Shown here one piece after another: positions 17,426 to 25,888 of a stretch of DNA of 64,000 bases (its first letter is position 1; each line of letters starts with the position of its first letter). The DNA lies in the NCBI RefSeq assembly GCF_017603825.1, contig NZ_CP072014.1:2480001-2544000 (forward strand), given 5' to 3'. Made by a program: the position numbers and the translations under genes. This stretch comes from Arthrobacter crystallopoietes. GTDB taxonomy: Bacteria; Actinomycetota; Actinomycetes; Actinomycetales; Micrococcaceae. Below the pieces are notes generated by a model. That model saw nothing but the letters and a program-made list of their open reading frames with translations, searched no databases and was not told where the DNA came from.

Positions 17426-18484
17426 TTAGTTCATGTACTCGAGTTCGATCTTCTCGACCCAGGCGCCCATGTTTTCCTGGGCAAAGGTCCAGTCGATGTC
17501 CTGGCGCTTGAGCTCCTCATGGAACTTCACGACCTCGGGATCGGCCTGCTCGATGGCGGCGGTGTTGACAGGCATCGCGTTGAACTCCTTGGCCCACGAG
17601 CCCTGGACTTCTGCGCTGCCGAACCAGTCGATGAATTCCGCGGCCTGGTCCTTGTTCTCGGTTCCCTTGATGATGCCGATCTGCTCGACGGCGAAGGGCA
17701 CGCCGGCCTCGGGGGTCATGATTTCGGTGTCGACGCCGTATTCGGCTTCGCGGGCGGTCAGGCCCGAACTCCACATCTGGCCCATATCCACCTCGCCGTC
17801 GGCCATCCGGGCGTAAAGATCCTTGTCGGCAACGCTGGGGCTGCCGTTGTCGAAGTAGGCTTCGACCTGGGCCCAGCCCTCGTCCGAGATGCCCAGGTCG
17901 CCGTTGGGATCCTTGTAATCGTTCAGGATGCCGGCAAAGACCAGCTGCGTGGTCGCTCCGCCCAAGCCGGTGACGGACTCGTAGCGCTTCTTGAACTCAT
18001 CCTCGGTCCAGAGGTCCGTCCATTCCTGGGGAGCCTCTCCGGCGGAGAGAGCGTCGGCGTTGTACGCCAGGACAATGCCCTGCTGCACGAGCGGCCAGTA
18101 GGATTTTTCCGCTGCCGGGTCGGCCAGCGCCGCGTCCACCTCGCCCGACCAAGCCGGCGTGTAGGGGGCTATGGTGTCCGCAGCCTTGAGCTGCTCGAAG
18201 TACATGTTGTTCAGGCCGAAGACGACGTCCGCCACCGGGTTGCCCTTCTCCGCAATGATCTTGTTCGTGGCATCCCCGCCGCCCGCGCCGACGATCTCGA
18301 TATCGAAGCCTGCCTTATCCGCTTCCGCGGTCAGCCATTCCCCGCGGCCGTCCGAGTTGGAGTTCGTGTAGACGATCAGTGTGTCATCAGCGGCGGCATC
18401 GGCCTCATTGGCTGCCGAGCCGCATCCGCTGAGCAGCAGTGCGCCGACGATGGCGAATCCGGTAATGGGAGCGAGCTTCCGCAT
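17426..18484 (-). CDS. Extracellular solute-binding lipoprotein (family 1/AfuA-like)
   Basis: A 352-residue lipoprotein. MRKLAPITGFAIVGALLLSGC is a lipoprotein signal with the cysteine at residue 21. The mature start DTLIVYTNSNSDGRGEW is like iron/2-aminoethylphosphonate-type binding proteins (LxVYTNS). The ATG at 18484 is chosen because the signal peptide begins there; upstream in-frame sequence lacks membrane character and crosses the operator. It is the first gene of the operon and feeds substrate to the fused permease. Substrate unknown; the glycerophosphodiesterase in the operon hints at a phosphodiester. Confidence 0.88.
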   Translation of the reverse strand: MRKLAPITGFAIVGALLLSGCGSAANEADAAADDTLIVYTNSNSDGRGEWLTAEADKAGFDIEIVGAGGGDATNKIIAEKGNPVADVVFGLNNMYFEQLKAADTIAPYTPAWSGEVDAALADPAAEKSYWPLVQQGIVLAYNADALSAGEAPQEWTDLWTEDEFKKRYESVTGLGGATTQLVFAGILNDYKDPNGDLGISDEGWAQVEAYFDNGSPSVADKDLYARMADGEVDMGQMWSSGLTAREAEYGVDTEIMTPEAGVPFAVEQIGIIKGTENKDQAAEFIDWFGSAEVQGSWAKEFNAMPVNTAAIEQADPEVVKFHEELKRQDIDWTFAQENMGAWVEKIELEYMN

Positions 18485-18525
18485 GGCAAAGTTCCTTGTC
18501 AATGGTGAGTGTCCGGGATCTGGTG

Positions 18526-18547
18526 GCCGTGAGAGCGCTCTCACGGC
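18526..18547. promoter_or_regulatory. LacI-family operator, perfect 22-bp palindrome
   Basis: GCCGTGAGAGC followed directly by its exact complement forms a 22-bp palindrome centred at 18536/18537. The TGAGAGCGCTCTCA core matches the LacI-family consensus with a central CG step. It stands 42 bases upstream of the binding-protein ATG, where a repressor would block the promoter of the whole operon, which encodes a LacI regulator as its last gene. Confidence 0.82.
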
Positions 18548-18667
18548 TGCTTTAGTCTCTTAGGCCCTCATGACGGCAACGTGGCTGGAACTTAACCATG
18601 GAGGCAACAGTTGGAATCAGCAGTTCATCAAACGTTCAACCACGCGTTCACCAACACGGGTATACGG

Positions 18668-18710
18668 AACGACGGCGAGTGGTTGTATCACGCAGCCACT
18701 CGCCGTCGTT
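18668..18710 (-). terminator. 18-bp stem hairpin of the repeated terminator family
   Basis: 18668-18685 pairs with 18693-18710 (one G-U type mismatch) around a seven-base loop. It lies 15 bases downstream of the minus-strand membrane-protein stop. The core here is GGCGAGTGG/CCACTCGCC, a compensated G-to-A/C-to-T variant of the family, which shows that pairing is conserved. Confidence 0.75.
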
Positions 18711-18724
18711 CGTCTGGACTGAGG

Positions 18725-19366
18725 TCAGGCGCCGCTGCCGTCGGCGTTCCAATCTGCATAGCCGCTTGCCTCGGTCTGGTCGACCTTGCGGTGATAGTGC
18801 ATGCCGGCCTTGCCGCCTAGTACGGCGGACACCAGCGAGAGCAGTCCTATGCCGATCAGCACCACTATTCCGCCGGTTGTCATCGTCCCTTCGTTGAGCG
18901 GAACCCCGGGGAAGCTGGCAAGCAGGGCCGGGACATCCAGTTGCGCTCCGGACACCGTGCCGGTCACGGTTCCGAGCGCGGCGATGATCCCTGCCACGAC
19001 GACGGCCCAAAGCCAGACGGCGACGCCCTGCCTGGCTCCGTCGTAACGCGCCATGCGGCCGGCGACGTAGCCGCCCGAAAAATAGGCGAGGAAGATGATG
19101 ACCGCGAGAATCACTGCACCGACGATGCTGACGCTCTGCAGGTCTTGACCCGCTTGCTCGGCAAGGAGGCTCGGATCGGCGCTGCTGGCAATGCCGAAGA
19201 GGGCGCCGATTCCAGCAGCGAGTCCGGCCAGCAGGACGAAAATGCCGGTGGCTGTCATCCAACCGAAGAAAGCGGAGCCGATTTTCACCCCGCCAAGCCT
19301 GGTTTGCCGTGCCGGATGGTCCCGGTGGCTTTCGTATTGGCCTGCCCCAGCGGCTTGTGCTTTCAT
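18725..19366 (-). CDS. Conserved four-helix membrane protein, unknown function
   Basis: A 213-residue protein with four hydrophobic segments: about 36-62 (FFGWMTATGIFVLLAGLAAG), 78-104 (with the motif YFSGGYVAGRMARYDGARQG), 112-136 and 165-190. The short N-terminus is polar, and the C-terminal tail (HYHRKVDQTEASGYADWNADG) is charged and probably cytoplasmic. The YFSGGYVAGRMA segment recurs in actinobacterial integral membrane proteins of unknown role. AGGAGGG lies six bases before the ATG. It stands alone between a terminator hairpin and the histidine-kinase gene. Confidence 0.75.
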   Translation of the reverse strand: MKAQAAGAGQYESHRDHPARQTRLGGVKIGSAFFGWMTATGIFVLLAGLAAGIGALFGIASSADPSLLAEQAGQDLQSVSIVGAVILAVIIFLAYFSGGYVAGRMARYDGARQGVAVWLWAVVVAGIIAALGTVTGTVSGAQLDVPALLASFPGVPLNEGTMTTGGIVVLIGIGLLSLVSAVLGGKAGMHYHRKVDQTEASGYADWNADGSGA

Positions 19367-19434
19367 GGCAATCCCTCCTGCGGGTCAAGGGCCTTACAGC
19401 CCTGCTGCACGTCCCTAAATTACAGATTAGGCGC

Positions 19435-19480
19435 GCGCGAATCGGGCCCACAAGGACAGTTATGCAGTCGTGATTCGCGC
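19435..19480. repeat. 9-bp inverted repeat upstream of the membrane-protein gene
   Basis: GCGCGAATC (19435-19443) is matched by GATTCGCGC (19472-19480), 28 bases apart. It lies between the kinase stop and the membrane-protein start, so it may be a terminator for the kinase or a binding site. Confidence 0.35.
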
Positions 19481-19573
19481 AGGAATTCTTGATGGCGCCG
19501 TGACTCCTCGGCGATAAATTGGGCCACGGCCATGAGGGATCAAGTACAACGGCGGCTCCTAACGGCCCACCGG

Positions 19574-21253
19574 TCATTCAACCCTGCTGTCGGCAGGTAA
19601 CTCCCGATGTAGCGGAAGCGTGAAGGAGACCACCGTGCCTTGGGCCGGTGTGCTTTCGAAACCGATGTTGCCGCCGTGCTGTTCAACGATGGCTTTGGCT
19701 ATGGGCAGTCCCAACCCCATTCCGGGAATCGCTGTTTTCCGGACGGACGGGCTGCGGTAAAACCGGGTAAAGGCTTCGCCCATCTCGTGGGCATTCATAC
19801 CGCGGCCTTGGTCAACAATGCGGCAAACCAAGTAACCGTCTTCCTGCCTGGCGCGGATTACGACCGTGCTGTCCTCAGGCGAGTATTTAATTGCGTTGGA
19901 GATCAGGTTGTCCAGGACCTGGCGGACACGAAGGGGGTCGCAGACCAGCAGGAGATCCGGCTGTACTTCCGTGCGGATGGTGATGCCTTTGGGATCGGCC
20001 CGGTGGCCGGCGTCTGTGGCGCTGTGGGCGATGAGTTCCGAGACGTTGGTGGGGACCGGGCAAATCGCGGTCCGCTTCGCCGAATCAAGCAGATCCTGTA
20101 CCAGGTGAAGAAGGTGCACCGCGTTGCGCTCCACTGCTTCCAGGCGCGTACGGTGTGCGGGCGGCGCGTCGTCCAAAAGCAGTTCGGTGTTTCCGAGTAT
20201 GACGGTCAGGGGTGTCTTCAACTCGTGTGAGACATTGGCCATGAAGTCGTCCCGAGCGTCAATGGCGTTGATTAGTTCAGTGACGTCGGAGGAAGCGATT
20301 ACCGCTCCGTCAACAGTTCCGGCGGCGTTGCGTACGTACCGGATCGACGTGGAGAGGACGCGTTGTCCCGGCTTGTCACCGACCGTGCAAAGCTGGTCTG
20401 ACATCGACTCCCCCCGGGCGGCCCGTCGGGAGGGCCATTGGTCGACAGGCAACGGGACGTTGCTGCCGAACTCGAAGAGAAGGTGCCGCTCCTCATTGCG
20501 TGAGGCTTTTCCGGTGGTTCGAGCCAATTGCTGAAAGTAGCGTTGTTGCCTGTTGGAAAGGATTTCCTGGCCCTGGGCGTCCACAGCCAGGACGCCGGTG
20601 CCGACTGTATCCATGATGGTCCTCAGAAGCCGCTCCCGCTTGTCCGTCTCCGCCAGCAGCGATCTGAGCTTCTCATCCTTGGCGGCCATGTTGTCCACCA
20701 TGAGACGAACCGTGGCGGCCAGCGCCAACATCACCAAGGGGAGCGGCAGAACACGGGAGAGCTCATGCGCGGCATTTCCAAGACCTATGTCTTCACGCTG
20801 TAAGAGGACGGGTTCCCAAGCGATGGCGAGCGTGCCCAGAATGCTGGCAAGCATGCACCATCTGGGAAAGCCGGCGGAGGAAACCAGCCAAACGACGGGA
20901 AACACGGTGAGCAACCCCAGATGGAACACTTCGAAGCTTCCGCCCATCTGGAGGAGCCCGACGGCGACGAAGTCCAGGAGGGGAATCGCAAGATACAGGG
21001 GGCGACTGAACCTTTCCCACGGCACGATTACTCCGCCCGCGAGCAGAACCGCAGCCAAGGCCACTCCCAGCTGGAAAGGAAGAACGGCCAGCGGTTCCGG
21101 GTGGATGACCGTCAACAGGAACACGGTCGCGGTGAAGGGCGCCTGGCCCATCAGGACCGCCCGCCGGCTCTCAGACCGTACCTGTTGGACGGGTGTCAGG
21201 GTCAGGTATCTGAGAATGCGCTCCACTAACCAGCTCCTCGCTTTAGCCACCAC
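19574..21253 (-). CDS. Orphan membrane sensor histidine kinase with PAS domain
   Basis: A 559-residue kinase. Five or six N-terminal hydrophobic segments (about 35-190) form a membrane sensor, followed by a short coiled region, a PAS-like domain (RTIMDTVGTGVLAVDAQGQ, about 222-330), HisKA with FMANVSHELKTPLTVI (phospho-acceptor His 343) and HATPase_c with DNLISNAIKYS, DQGRGM and GMGLGLPIAKAIVEQHGG. All nucleotide-binding boxes look intact. No response regulator is in the window, so its partner is elsewhere. The frame starts at GTG GTG without a clear ribosome site, so the exact start is uncertain. Confidence 0.88.
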   Translation of the reverse strand: MVAKARSWLVERILRYLTLTPVQQVRSESRRAVLMGQAPFTATVFLLTVIHPEPLAVLPFQLGVALAAVLLAGGVIVPWERFSRPLYLAIPLLDFVAVGLLQMGGSFEVFHLGLLTVFPVVWLVSSAGFPRWCMLASILGTLAIAWEPVLLQREDIGLGNAAHELSRVLPLPLVMLALAATVRLMVDNMAAKDEKLRSLLAETDKRERLLRTIMDTVGTGVLAVDAQGQEILSNRQQRYFQQLARTTGKASRNEERHLLFEFGSNVPLPVDQWPSRRAARGESMSDQLCTVGDKPGQRVLSTSIRYVRNAAGTVDGAVIASSDVTELINAIDARDDFMANVSHELKTPLTVILGNTELLLDDAPPAHRTRLEAVERNAVHLLHLVQDLLDSAKRTAICPVPTNVSELIAHSATDAGHRADPKGITIRTEVQPDLLLVCDPLRVRQVLDNLISNAIKYSPEDSTVVIRARQEDGYLVCRIVDQGRGMNAHEMGEAFTRFYRSPSVRKTAIPGMGLGLPIAKAIVEQHGGNIGFESTPAQGTVVSFTLPLHRELPADSRVE

Positions 21254-21581
21254 TCTGGGGTTAAGGCTTACACCACGGAGCCCTGCGGGGATAGGCGCTG
21301 CTCTTCCACGGCGTTTATTACTTCTTCGAGCCTGGACCTTGGCGATGGAAAGCTAAGCTGGGCGAGATGCCCCGGGGAGAATCAAAGCCGGTACAGACGG
21401 AACGTGCCTGCTCCCGTTGTTCCCATGGCCGCGATCCCCGTTGGCACAGTTATGACGCGGCACGCTTCAGCTTCTGCCCGTGAGGTCATCGCGGGTGGCT
21501 GCGGCAAGCAACCACCCGCCGTCGTGCTTTGGTCGCCGTGGCACAAATAGTTCCTGCCCGAGGTCCAGCTCTTCGCCGACT
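21254..21581. other. Intergenic region between kinase and SDR genes
   Basis: This 328-base stretch holds the upstream region of the kinase gene and the hairpin at 21491-21524. No convincing coding frame was seen on either strand. Confidence 0.55.
21491..21524 (-). terminator. Hairpin of the repeated terminator family
   Basis: GCGGGTGGCTGC (21491-21502) pairs with 21508-21519 with one mismatch, and the right flank reads GCCGTCGT. The left copy of the outer arm (ACGACG) has degraded to GTCATC. It follows the end of the sugar-acid operon (SDR stop at 21582), 60 bases away. Confidence 0.6.
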
Positions 21582-22337
21582 TTACCCGGCAGGCCGCAGC
21601 CTCAATGCCTGCATGCCGCCATCCACAGCCAGGGCCGTTCCCGTGGTGGACCCGGCTGCGGGGGAGGCCAGATAGGCCACCGCGGCCGCCACTTCATTGG
21701 GCTGGACCAGCCTGCCGTGCGGCTGCCGAGCCTCAAGGGCGGACCGCTCGGCCTCCGGATCTTCGGCCTTCTCCAGCAACCGCCCCACCCACGGTGTGTC
21801 GGCTGTACCCGGATTGACGCAGTTGACCCGGATGCCTTCGCGCAGATGATCCGCCGCCATCGCCATGGTCATCGACAGCACTGCTCCCTTCGACGCGCCA
21901 TAGAGCACGCGGGCGGGCAGCCCTGCTGTGGCCGCGATGGAACAGGTGTTGACGATGGCCGCGGCGGGCGACTTCCGCAGGTGGGGCAGCGCAGCCCGGC
22001 TGACGCGCACCATACCGACAACGTTGATGTCGAAGACGCGGTGCCATTCGTCGTCGTCGTTGTCCTCGATGGTTCCCTGCGCACCGATCCCGGCATTGTT
22101 GACCACCACGTCCAGCCGCCCGTAGCGGTCAACAACGGCCTGGACTGCGGACTTTACGGAGGCGTCGTCGGAGACGTCGCAAGACACGGCGAAGTGCCGC
22201 CCGCTGGCCGCCTCAGGGACCAGATCCAGCACAGCAACCCGTGCGCCGAGGTCCGCAAGCCGGTCTGCGGTAGCCGCGCCGATGCCCGAAGCGCCGCCGG
22301 TAACAATGGCCGCCAGTCCTTCCATATCCTTGCTCAT
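21582..22337 (-). CDS. SDR oxidoreductase, 2-keto-3-deoxy-L-fuconate dehydrogenase-like
   Basis: A 251-residue classical short-chain dehydrogenase. The cofactor motif TGGASGIG lies near residue 14, NNAG near 84, and the catalytic Ser/Tyr/Lys in CSIAATAG and YGASKGA (about 148-152). The late segment RVNCVNPGTADTPWVGRLL followed by ARQPHGRLVQP is characteristic of sugar-acid/fucose-pathway SDRs. Known relatives oxidise 2-keto-3-deoxy-L-fuconate at C4 to the 2,4-diketo acid, which an FAH-fold hydrolase then splits. It is the last gene of the cluster, 26 bases after such a hydrolase gene, which supports that role. Confidence 0.83.
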   Translation of the reverse strand: MSKDMEGLAAIVTGGASGIGAATADRLADLGARVAVLDLVPEAASGRHFAVSCDVSDDASVKSAVQAVVDRYGRLDVVVNNAGIGAQGTIEDNDDDEWHRVFDINVVGMVRVSRAALPHLRKSPAAAIVNTCSIAATAGLPARVLYGASKGAVLSMTMAMAADHLREGIRVNCVNPGTADTPWVGRLLEKAEDPEAERSALEARQPHGRLVQPNEVAAAVAYLASPAAGSTTGTALAVDGGMQALRLRPAG

Positions 22338-22363
22338 ACCGCTCCTTGCTTGTTGTTCGCTGC

Positions 22364-23224
22364 CTAAGCCTGGGCGAAGGCCTGGCGTTGGCGGCCCAGT
22401 CCTTCGATCTCGATCTCCACTACGTCACCGGCCTTGAGATACGGGTACTTTCCGGACAGCGCCACACCCTGGGGCGTACCCGTCAGGATGATGTCGCCCG
22501 GCTCCATGGTCAGGTACTGGCTGAGGTGGTGTACCAGAAAGTCCACCGGGAAAATCATGTCGGCAGTGGTGGAATCCTGGCGGGGTTCCCCGTTTACCCA
22601 GCTGCGCAGGCGCAGGTTGTTGGCGTCGACGTCCGCGGCGGGAACCAGCCAGGGGCCGAGGGGCGAGAAACCGGGGGCGCATTTGCCCTTGGACCACTGC
22701 CCGCCGGAGTCCTCGATCTGGAAGGTGCGCTCGGACAAGTCGTTGGCCGTCAGATAGCCGGCGATGTGTTCAGCTGCCTGCTCGGGGGAGTCCAGGTAGC
22801 TTGCACGCTTGCCAATTACCACGCCGAGCTCAACCTCCCAATCGGTCTTGGTGCTGTTGCGGGGAATGTATGCCTCGTCATCCGGGCCCGCGACCGTGTT
22901 GGGGGTCTTGAAGAAGATGATCGGCACGGTGGGCGGGGCCGACCCGGACTCCGCCGCATGTTCGGCGTAGTTCATGCCGACGCAGATAATGGCCGACGGG
23001 CGGGCGACCGGGGCGCCGAGGCGCTCGCCGTCCAGCTCGATGGGCGGCAGTTCCCCCGCGTCGAGGGCCTTCCTCACGGTGTCCAGTCCACCGGCGGCCA
23101 GGAAGTTGCCGGTGATGTCCTCGGTCAGGGTCGAGAGGTCATAGGCGTGCTCCGTGCCGTCTCCGTTCAGGTGTAACACGGCGGGCTTTTCACTACCGGG
23201 TGCGCCATAGCGTATGAGTTTCAT
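22364..23224 (-). CDS. Fumarylacetoacetate hydrolase family protein (2,4-diketo-3-deoxy-L-fuconate hydrolase-like)
   Basis: A 286-residue FAH-fold enzyme. The short N-terminal domain is followed by the metal-binding core: VGMNYAEHAAES, WEVELGVVIGK (metal glutamates), and EPGDIILTGTPQGVALS near the end. Length and motifs match the 2,4-diketo-3-deoxy-L-fuconate hydrolase/ureidoglycolate lyase-type group, which cleaves a diketo acid to pyruvate plus a hydroxy acid (L-lactate in the fuconate pathway). A larger open frame runs on to 24172, but the ATG at 23224 overlaps the preceding gene's stop (ATGA) and starts the conserved sequence MKLIRYG, so the longer start is rejected. Confidence 0.83.
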   Translation of the reverse strand: MKLIRYGAPGSEKPAVLHLNGDGTEHAYDLSTLTEDITGNFLAAGGLDTVRKALDAGELPPIELDGERLGAPVARPSAIICVGMNYAEHAAESGSAPPTVPIIFFKTPNTVAGPDDEAYIPRNSTKTDWEVELGVVIGKRASYLDSPEQAAEHIAGYLTANDLSERTFQIEDSGGQWSKGKCAPGFSPLGPWLVPAADVDANNLRLRSWVNGEPRQDSTTADMIFPVDFLVHHLSQYLTMEPGDIILTGTPQGVALSGKYPYLKAGDVVEIEIEGLGRQRQAFAQA

Positions 23225-24417
23225 GCGTTCCTTCCAGCTTCTTGGGGAGCGCCGACGGCCGCCGGGCTCTGCAGGTATTCGATCAGGGCGCGGATGCCGA
23301 AGGTCCACGGAGGAAGCTCCTCGGTGACGCCGGTGCGGTTGACCAGCGAGCCGAGGTGCACGCTGCGGATGGTGACGGTGTCGCCAGGCTTGTGCGTGAA
23401 CCCCTGCCCGGTGGTGTCCCGGTCCTGGGTGGGTGCGAACAGTGTGCCGGTGAAGAGGACAAAGCCGTCCGGGTACTGGTGGTGGCTGCCGTGTGTGGCA
23501 TCGACGAGTTCCTCGAAGGGGCGGCTGATCTTGGCGACGTTGTTGCGGCCCTCGAGCGTGTAGCCGTCCCGGCCCCGCACCTGAAGCGTGATCTCCTCCT
23601 GACGCAGGGTGTCGAGGGTGAAGCCCTGGTCGAAGAGGCGGATGAACGGGCCCAGCGCGGCGGAGGCGTTGTTGTCCTTTGCCTTGCCGAGCAGGAGAGC
23701 ACTGCGTCCCTCGACATCGCGGAGGTTTACGTCGTTGCCCAGCGTGGCGCCGCGGACCCGTCCGGACGAATCGACCACGAGTACCAGTTCGGGTTCCGGG
23801 TTGTTCCAGGACGAGAACGTGGGCAGTCCGATGTCCGTGCCGAAGCCGACTGCCGAGAGGACGGGCGCCTTGGTGAAGACCTCGGGGTCCGGGCCGATGC
23901 CCACCTCCAGGTACTGGGACCACATCCCCTCCCGGATCAGCACCTCCTTGGCCTGCTTCGCGGCGTCCGAACCGGGGCGCAGCGAGGAGATGCTGCCGCC
24001 CAGGGCTTTGCCCACCAGCTCCCGGACCTCGGCGGCCTTGTTGAAGTCGCCGCTGCAGCGTTCCTCGATGACCCGCTCGACCATGCTTTCCACGAATGTA
24101 ACGCCGCAGGCCTTGATGACCTGCAGGTCCACCGGCGCGAGAAGGTGCGGCCGGCCCGTCGCCTTGGCCCACGAGGCATCGACCAGTTCGGCCAGGGTCC
24201 AGCGCGGGCGGTCGAGGGCGGTGGCCACGAGTTCGGCGGGGTCCTCATGTTCCATCAGATCCGCGACGGTGCGGGCGCTGTCCGTGATGTCGTAGACGTC
24301 GTGGCCCTTGACCGCGACGACGCGGGGGCCGCCGGTTTCCGGGTCCCAGACCCGGCCGACCAGCTGGGCGCTGCCCGCATCCGAGGGCAGGATGTCCTGC
24401 AGAGGGAAAGTCTCCAT
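23221..24417 (-). CDS. FAH-family 2-keto-3-deoxy sugar-acid dehydratase-like protein
   Basis: A 398-residue FAH-fold enzyme, about 110 residues longer than its neighbour. VWDPETGGPRVVAVKG and KACGVTFVESMVERVIEE are followed by a C-terminal core with PEPELVLVVDSSG, LGNDVNLRDVEGRS, KDNNASAALGPF and HLGSLVNRTG. This arrangement recalls 2-keto-3-deoxy-D-arabinonate dehydratase (KdaD), which makes 2,5-dioxopentanoate. The next enzyme in the operon is a 2,5-dioxopentanoate-type dehydrogenase, so a route to 2-oxoglutarate is likely. It overlaps the smaller FAH gene by four bases and follows the dehydrogenase gene by one base. Confidence 0.78.
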   Translation of the reverse strand: METFPLQDILPSDAGSAQLVGRVWDPETGGPRVVAVKGHDVYDITDSARTVADLMEHEDPAELVATALDRPRWTLAELVDASWAKATGRPHLLAPVDLQVIKACGVTFVESMVERVIEERCSGDFNKAAEVRELVGKALGGSISSLRPGSDAAKQAKEVLIREGMWSQYLEVGIGPDPEVFTKAPVLSAVGFGTDIGLPTFSSWNNPEPELVLVVDSSGRVRGATLGNDVNLRDVEGRSALLLGKAKDNNASAALGPFIRLFDQGFTLDTLRQEEITLQVRGRDGYTLEGRNNVAKISRPFEELVDATHGSHHQYPDGFVLFTGTLFAPTQDRDTTGQGFTHKPGDTVTIRSVHLGSLVNRTGVTEELPPWTFGIRALIEYLQSPAAVGAPQEAGRNA

Positions 24418-24418
24418 G

Positions 24419-25888
24419 TCAGTTGCCTCCTTCGGCGGGGTGCTCCCAGCGGCCGTCCACGCGGCGGCCGATGCCCCATGGGTTCTCGTCCCGCAGTGCA
24501 GGGGGCAATTGAGCGGACGGGAAGGAGTCGTAGGCTACCGGACGCATGAACCGGCGGATCGCCGCCGTTCCCACCGAAGTGGTGTTCGGTGCGGTGGTTG
24601 CCGGATAGGGGCCTCCGTGCTGCTGCGCGTAGGTCACGGTCACGCCAGTGGGCCAAGCGTTCCAGAGGACGCGGCCGCTCTTCTCCCGCAGGACCGTCAG
24701 CAGGTCGTTGAGGTCTTCCTCCGGCTGCGCCTGAACCGTGGCGGTGAGCTGGCCTTGAACCAGCGAGGCCAACTCGGCCAGATCCGTCCCGGGCTTGTAA
24801 GTGATCACCAGGGTGGCCGGTCCGAACATCTCCTGCTCGAGGAGCTCCGGCCGCTGGCGGACCGCATCCGCCGTGGTGGCAAGCACCGTGGGTGCCGGGG
24901 CGTCGTCGTCGTTTCCGGCGATGAGCACTTCCACGCCCTCGGTGTCCCGGACGCCGGCCAGGGCCTCGTCGAAGCCTTCCCGGAGCCGCGGGCTGAGCAG
25001 GGGAGCGGTGGGCTTGCCCGCCAGTTCGCGGCCGAGGATCTGCGCGATGTCCTCCTCATGTTCCGCGGGCGCGAACAACAGACCGGGTTTAGTGCAGAAC
25101 TGTCCCATGCCCATGGTGAACGAGCCGGCGTAAGCCGCGAGGATCTCATCCCGGCGCAGGTTCCACGCGTCTTCGGTCACGAAGACGGGGTTGATGCTGC
25201 CTAGTTCGCCGTAGAAGGGGATGGGCACGGGCCTGCTTGCCGCGCGGTTGAACAGCGCGCGGCCGCCGGCGGTGGAGCCGGTGAAGCCGATGGCCATCAC
25301 CAATGGGTGGTCCACGAGGGCCTCGGCGGCCTCCCGGCCGGTGACGGTGGAGAAGAGGCCGGCGGGTGCGCCCGCTGCGGCCAGCGCCGCGGTGGCGATT
25401 TCCCCCGTGCGCAGGCCCAGTTCCGTGTGCCCGCCGTGGATTTTATGCACGACGGCGCAGCCGGCCGCCAGTGCCGAGGCGCTGTCGCCGCCCATCACGC
25501 TGAAGGCAAACGGGAAGTTGGACGCCCCGAAGACGCCGACGACGCCGAGGGGTACATTGACCTTTCGGATGTCAGGGCGGGGGCCCATGCCCCACTCGGG
25601 ATCCGCGTGGTCGATGGTGGCGTCCAGGTTTTCGCCGCGGCGGACCTCGTCACCGAAGAGGCGCAACTGGAAGACGGAGCGCTTGAGCTCGAACCGGAGC
25701 CGGCCCTCGGCCAGGTGTGTCTCGCGGCCGGCGATCTCCACGAGCTCGTCGGCGTGCTGCTCCAGCCCGGCCGCAAGGGCTTCGAGCCAGGCGGCGCGGG
25801 TCTGCGGGGTTTCATCCCGGGACTGCTGGTAGGCGGCGTGGGCCGCCTCGATCTGTGCGGCGGCCTGATCTGCTGAGGTGGTTGTCAT
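24419..25888 (-). CDS. NADP-dependent aldehyde dehydrogenase, 2,5-dioxopentanoate (2-oxoglutarate semialdehyde) type
   Basis: A 489-residue aldehyde dehydrogenase. FGASNFPFAFSVMGGDSASALAAG is the cofactor/active-site region of the KGSADH group. FTGSTAGGR is the nucleotide loop, YGELGSINPV carries the general base Glu, and MGMGQFCTKPG carries the catalytic Cys. Relatives oxidise 2-oxoglutarate semialdehyde to 2-oxoglutarate, the last step of non-phosphorylating pentonate and hexarate routes. The ATG at 25888 overlaps the dehydratase stop (ATGA); upstream in-frame residues are not aldehyde-dehydrogenase-like. Confidence 0.88.
   Translation of the reverse strand: MTTTSADQAAAQIEAAHAAYQQSRDETPQTRAAWLEALAAGLEQHADELVEIAGRETHLAEGRLRFELKRSVFQLRLFGDEVRRGENLDATIDHADPEWGMGPRPDIRKVNVPLGVVGVFGASNFPFAFSVMGGDSASALAAGCAVVHKIHGGHTELGLRTGEIATAALAAAGAPAGLFSTVTGREAAEALVDHPLVMAIGFTGSTAGGRALFNRAASRPVPIPFYGELGSINPVFVTEDAWNLRRDEILAAYAGSFTMGMGQFCTKPGLLFAPAEHEEDIAQILGRELAGKPTAPLLSPRLREGFDEALAGVRDTEGVEVLIAGNDDDAPAPTVLATTADAVRQRPELLEQEMFGPATLVITYKPGTDLAELASLVQGQLTATVQAQPEEDLNDLLTVLREKSGRVLWNAWPTGVTVTYAQQHGGPYPATTAPNTTSVGTAAIRRFMRPVAYDSFPSAQLPPALRDENPWGIGRRVDGRWEHPAEGGN

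Noticed and set aside
23225-24172. Long N-terminal extension of the small FAH protein
   Set aside because: It overlaps the whole neighbouring FAH gene in another frame and has Arg/Gly-rich shadow composition; the ATG at 23224 overlaps the previous stop and begins the conserved sequence.
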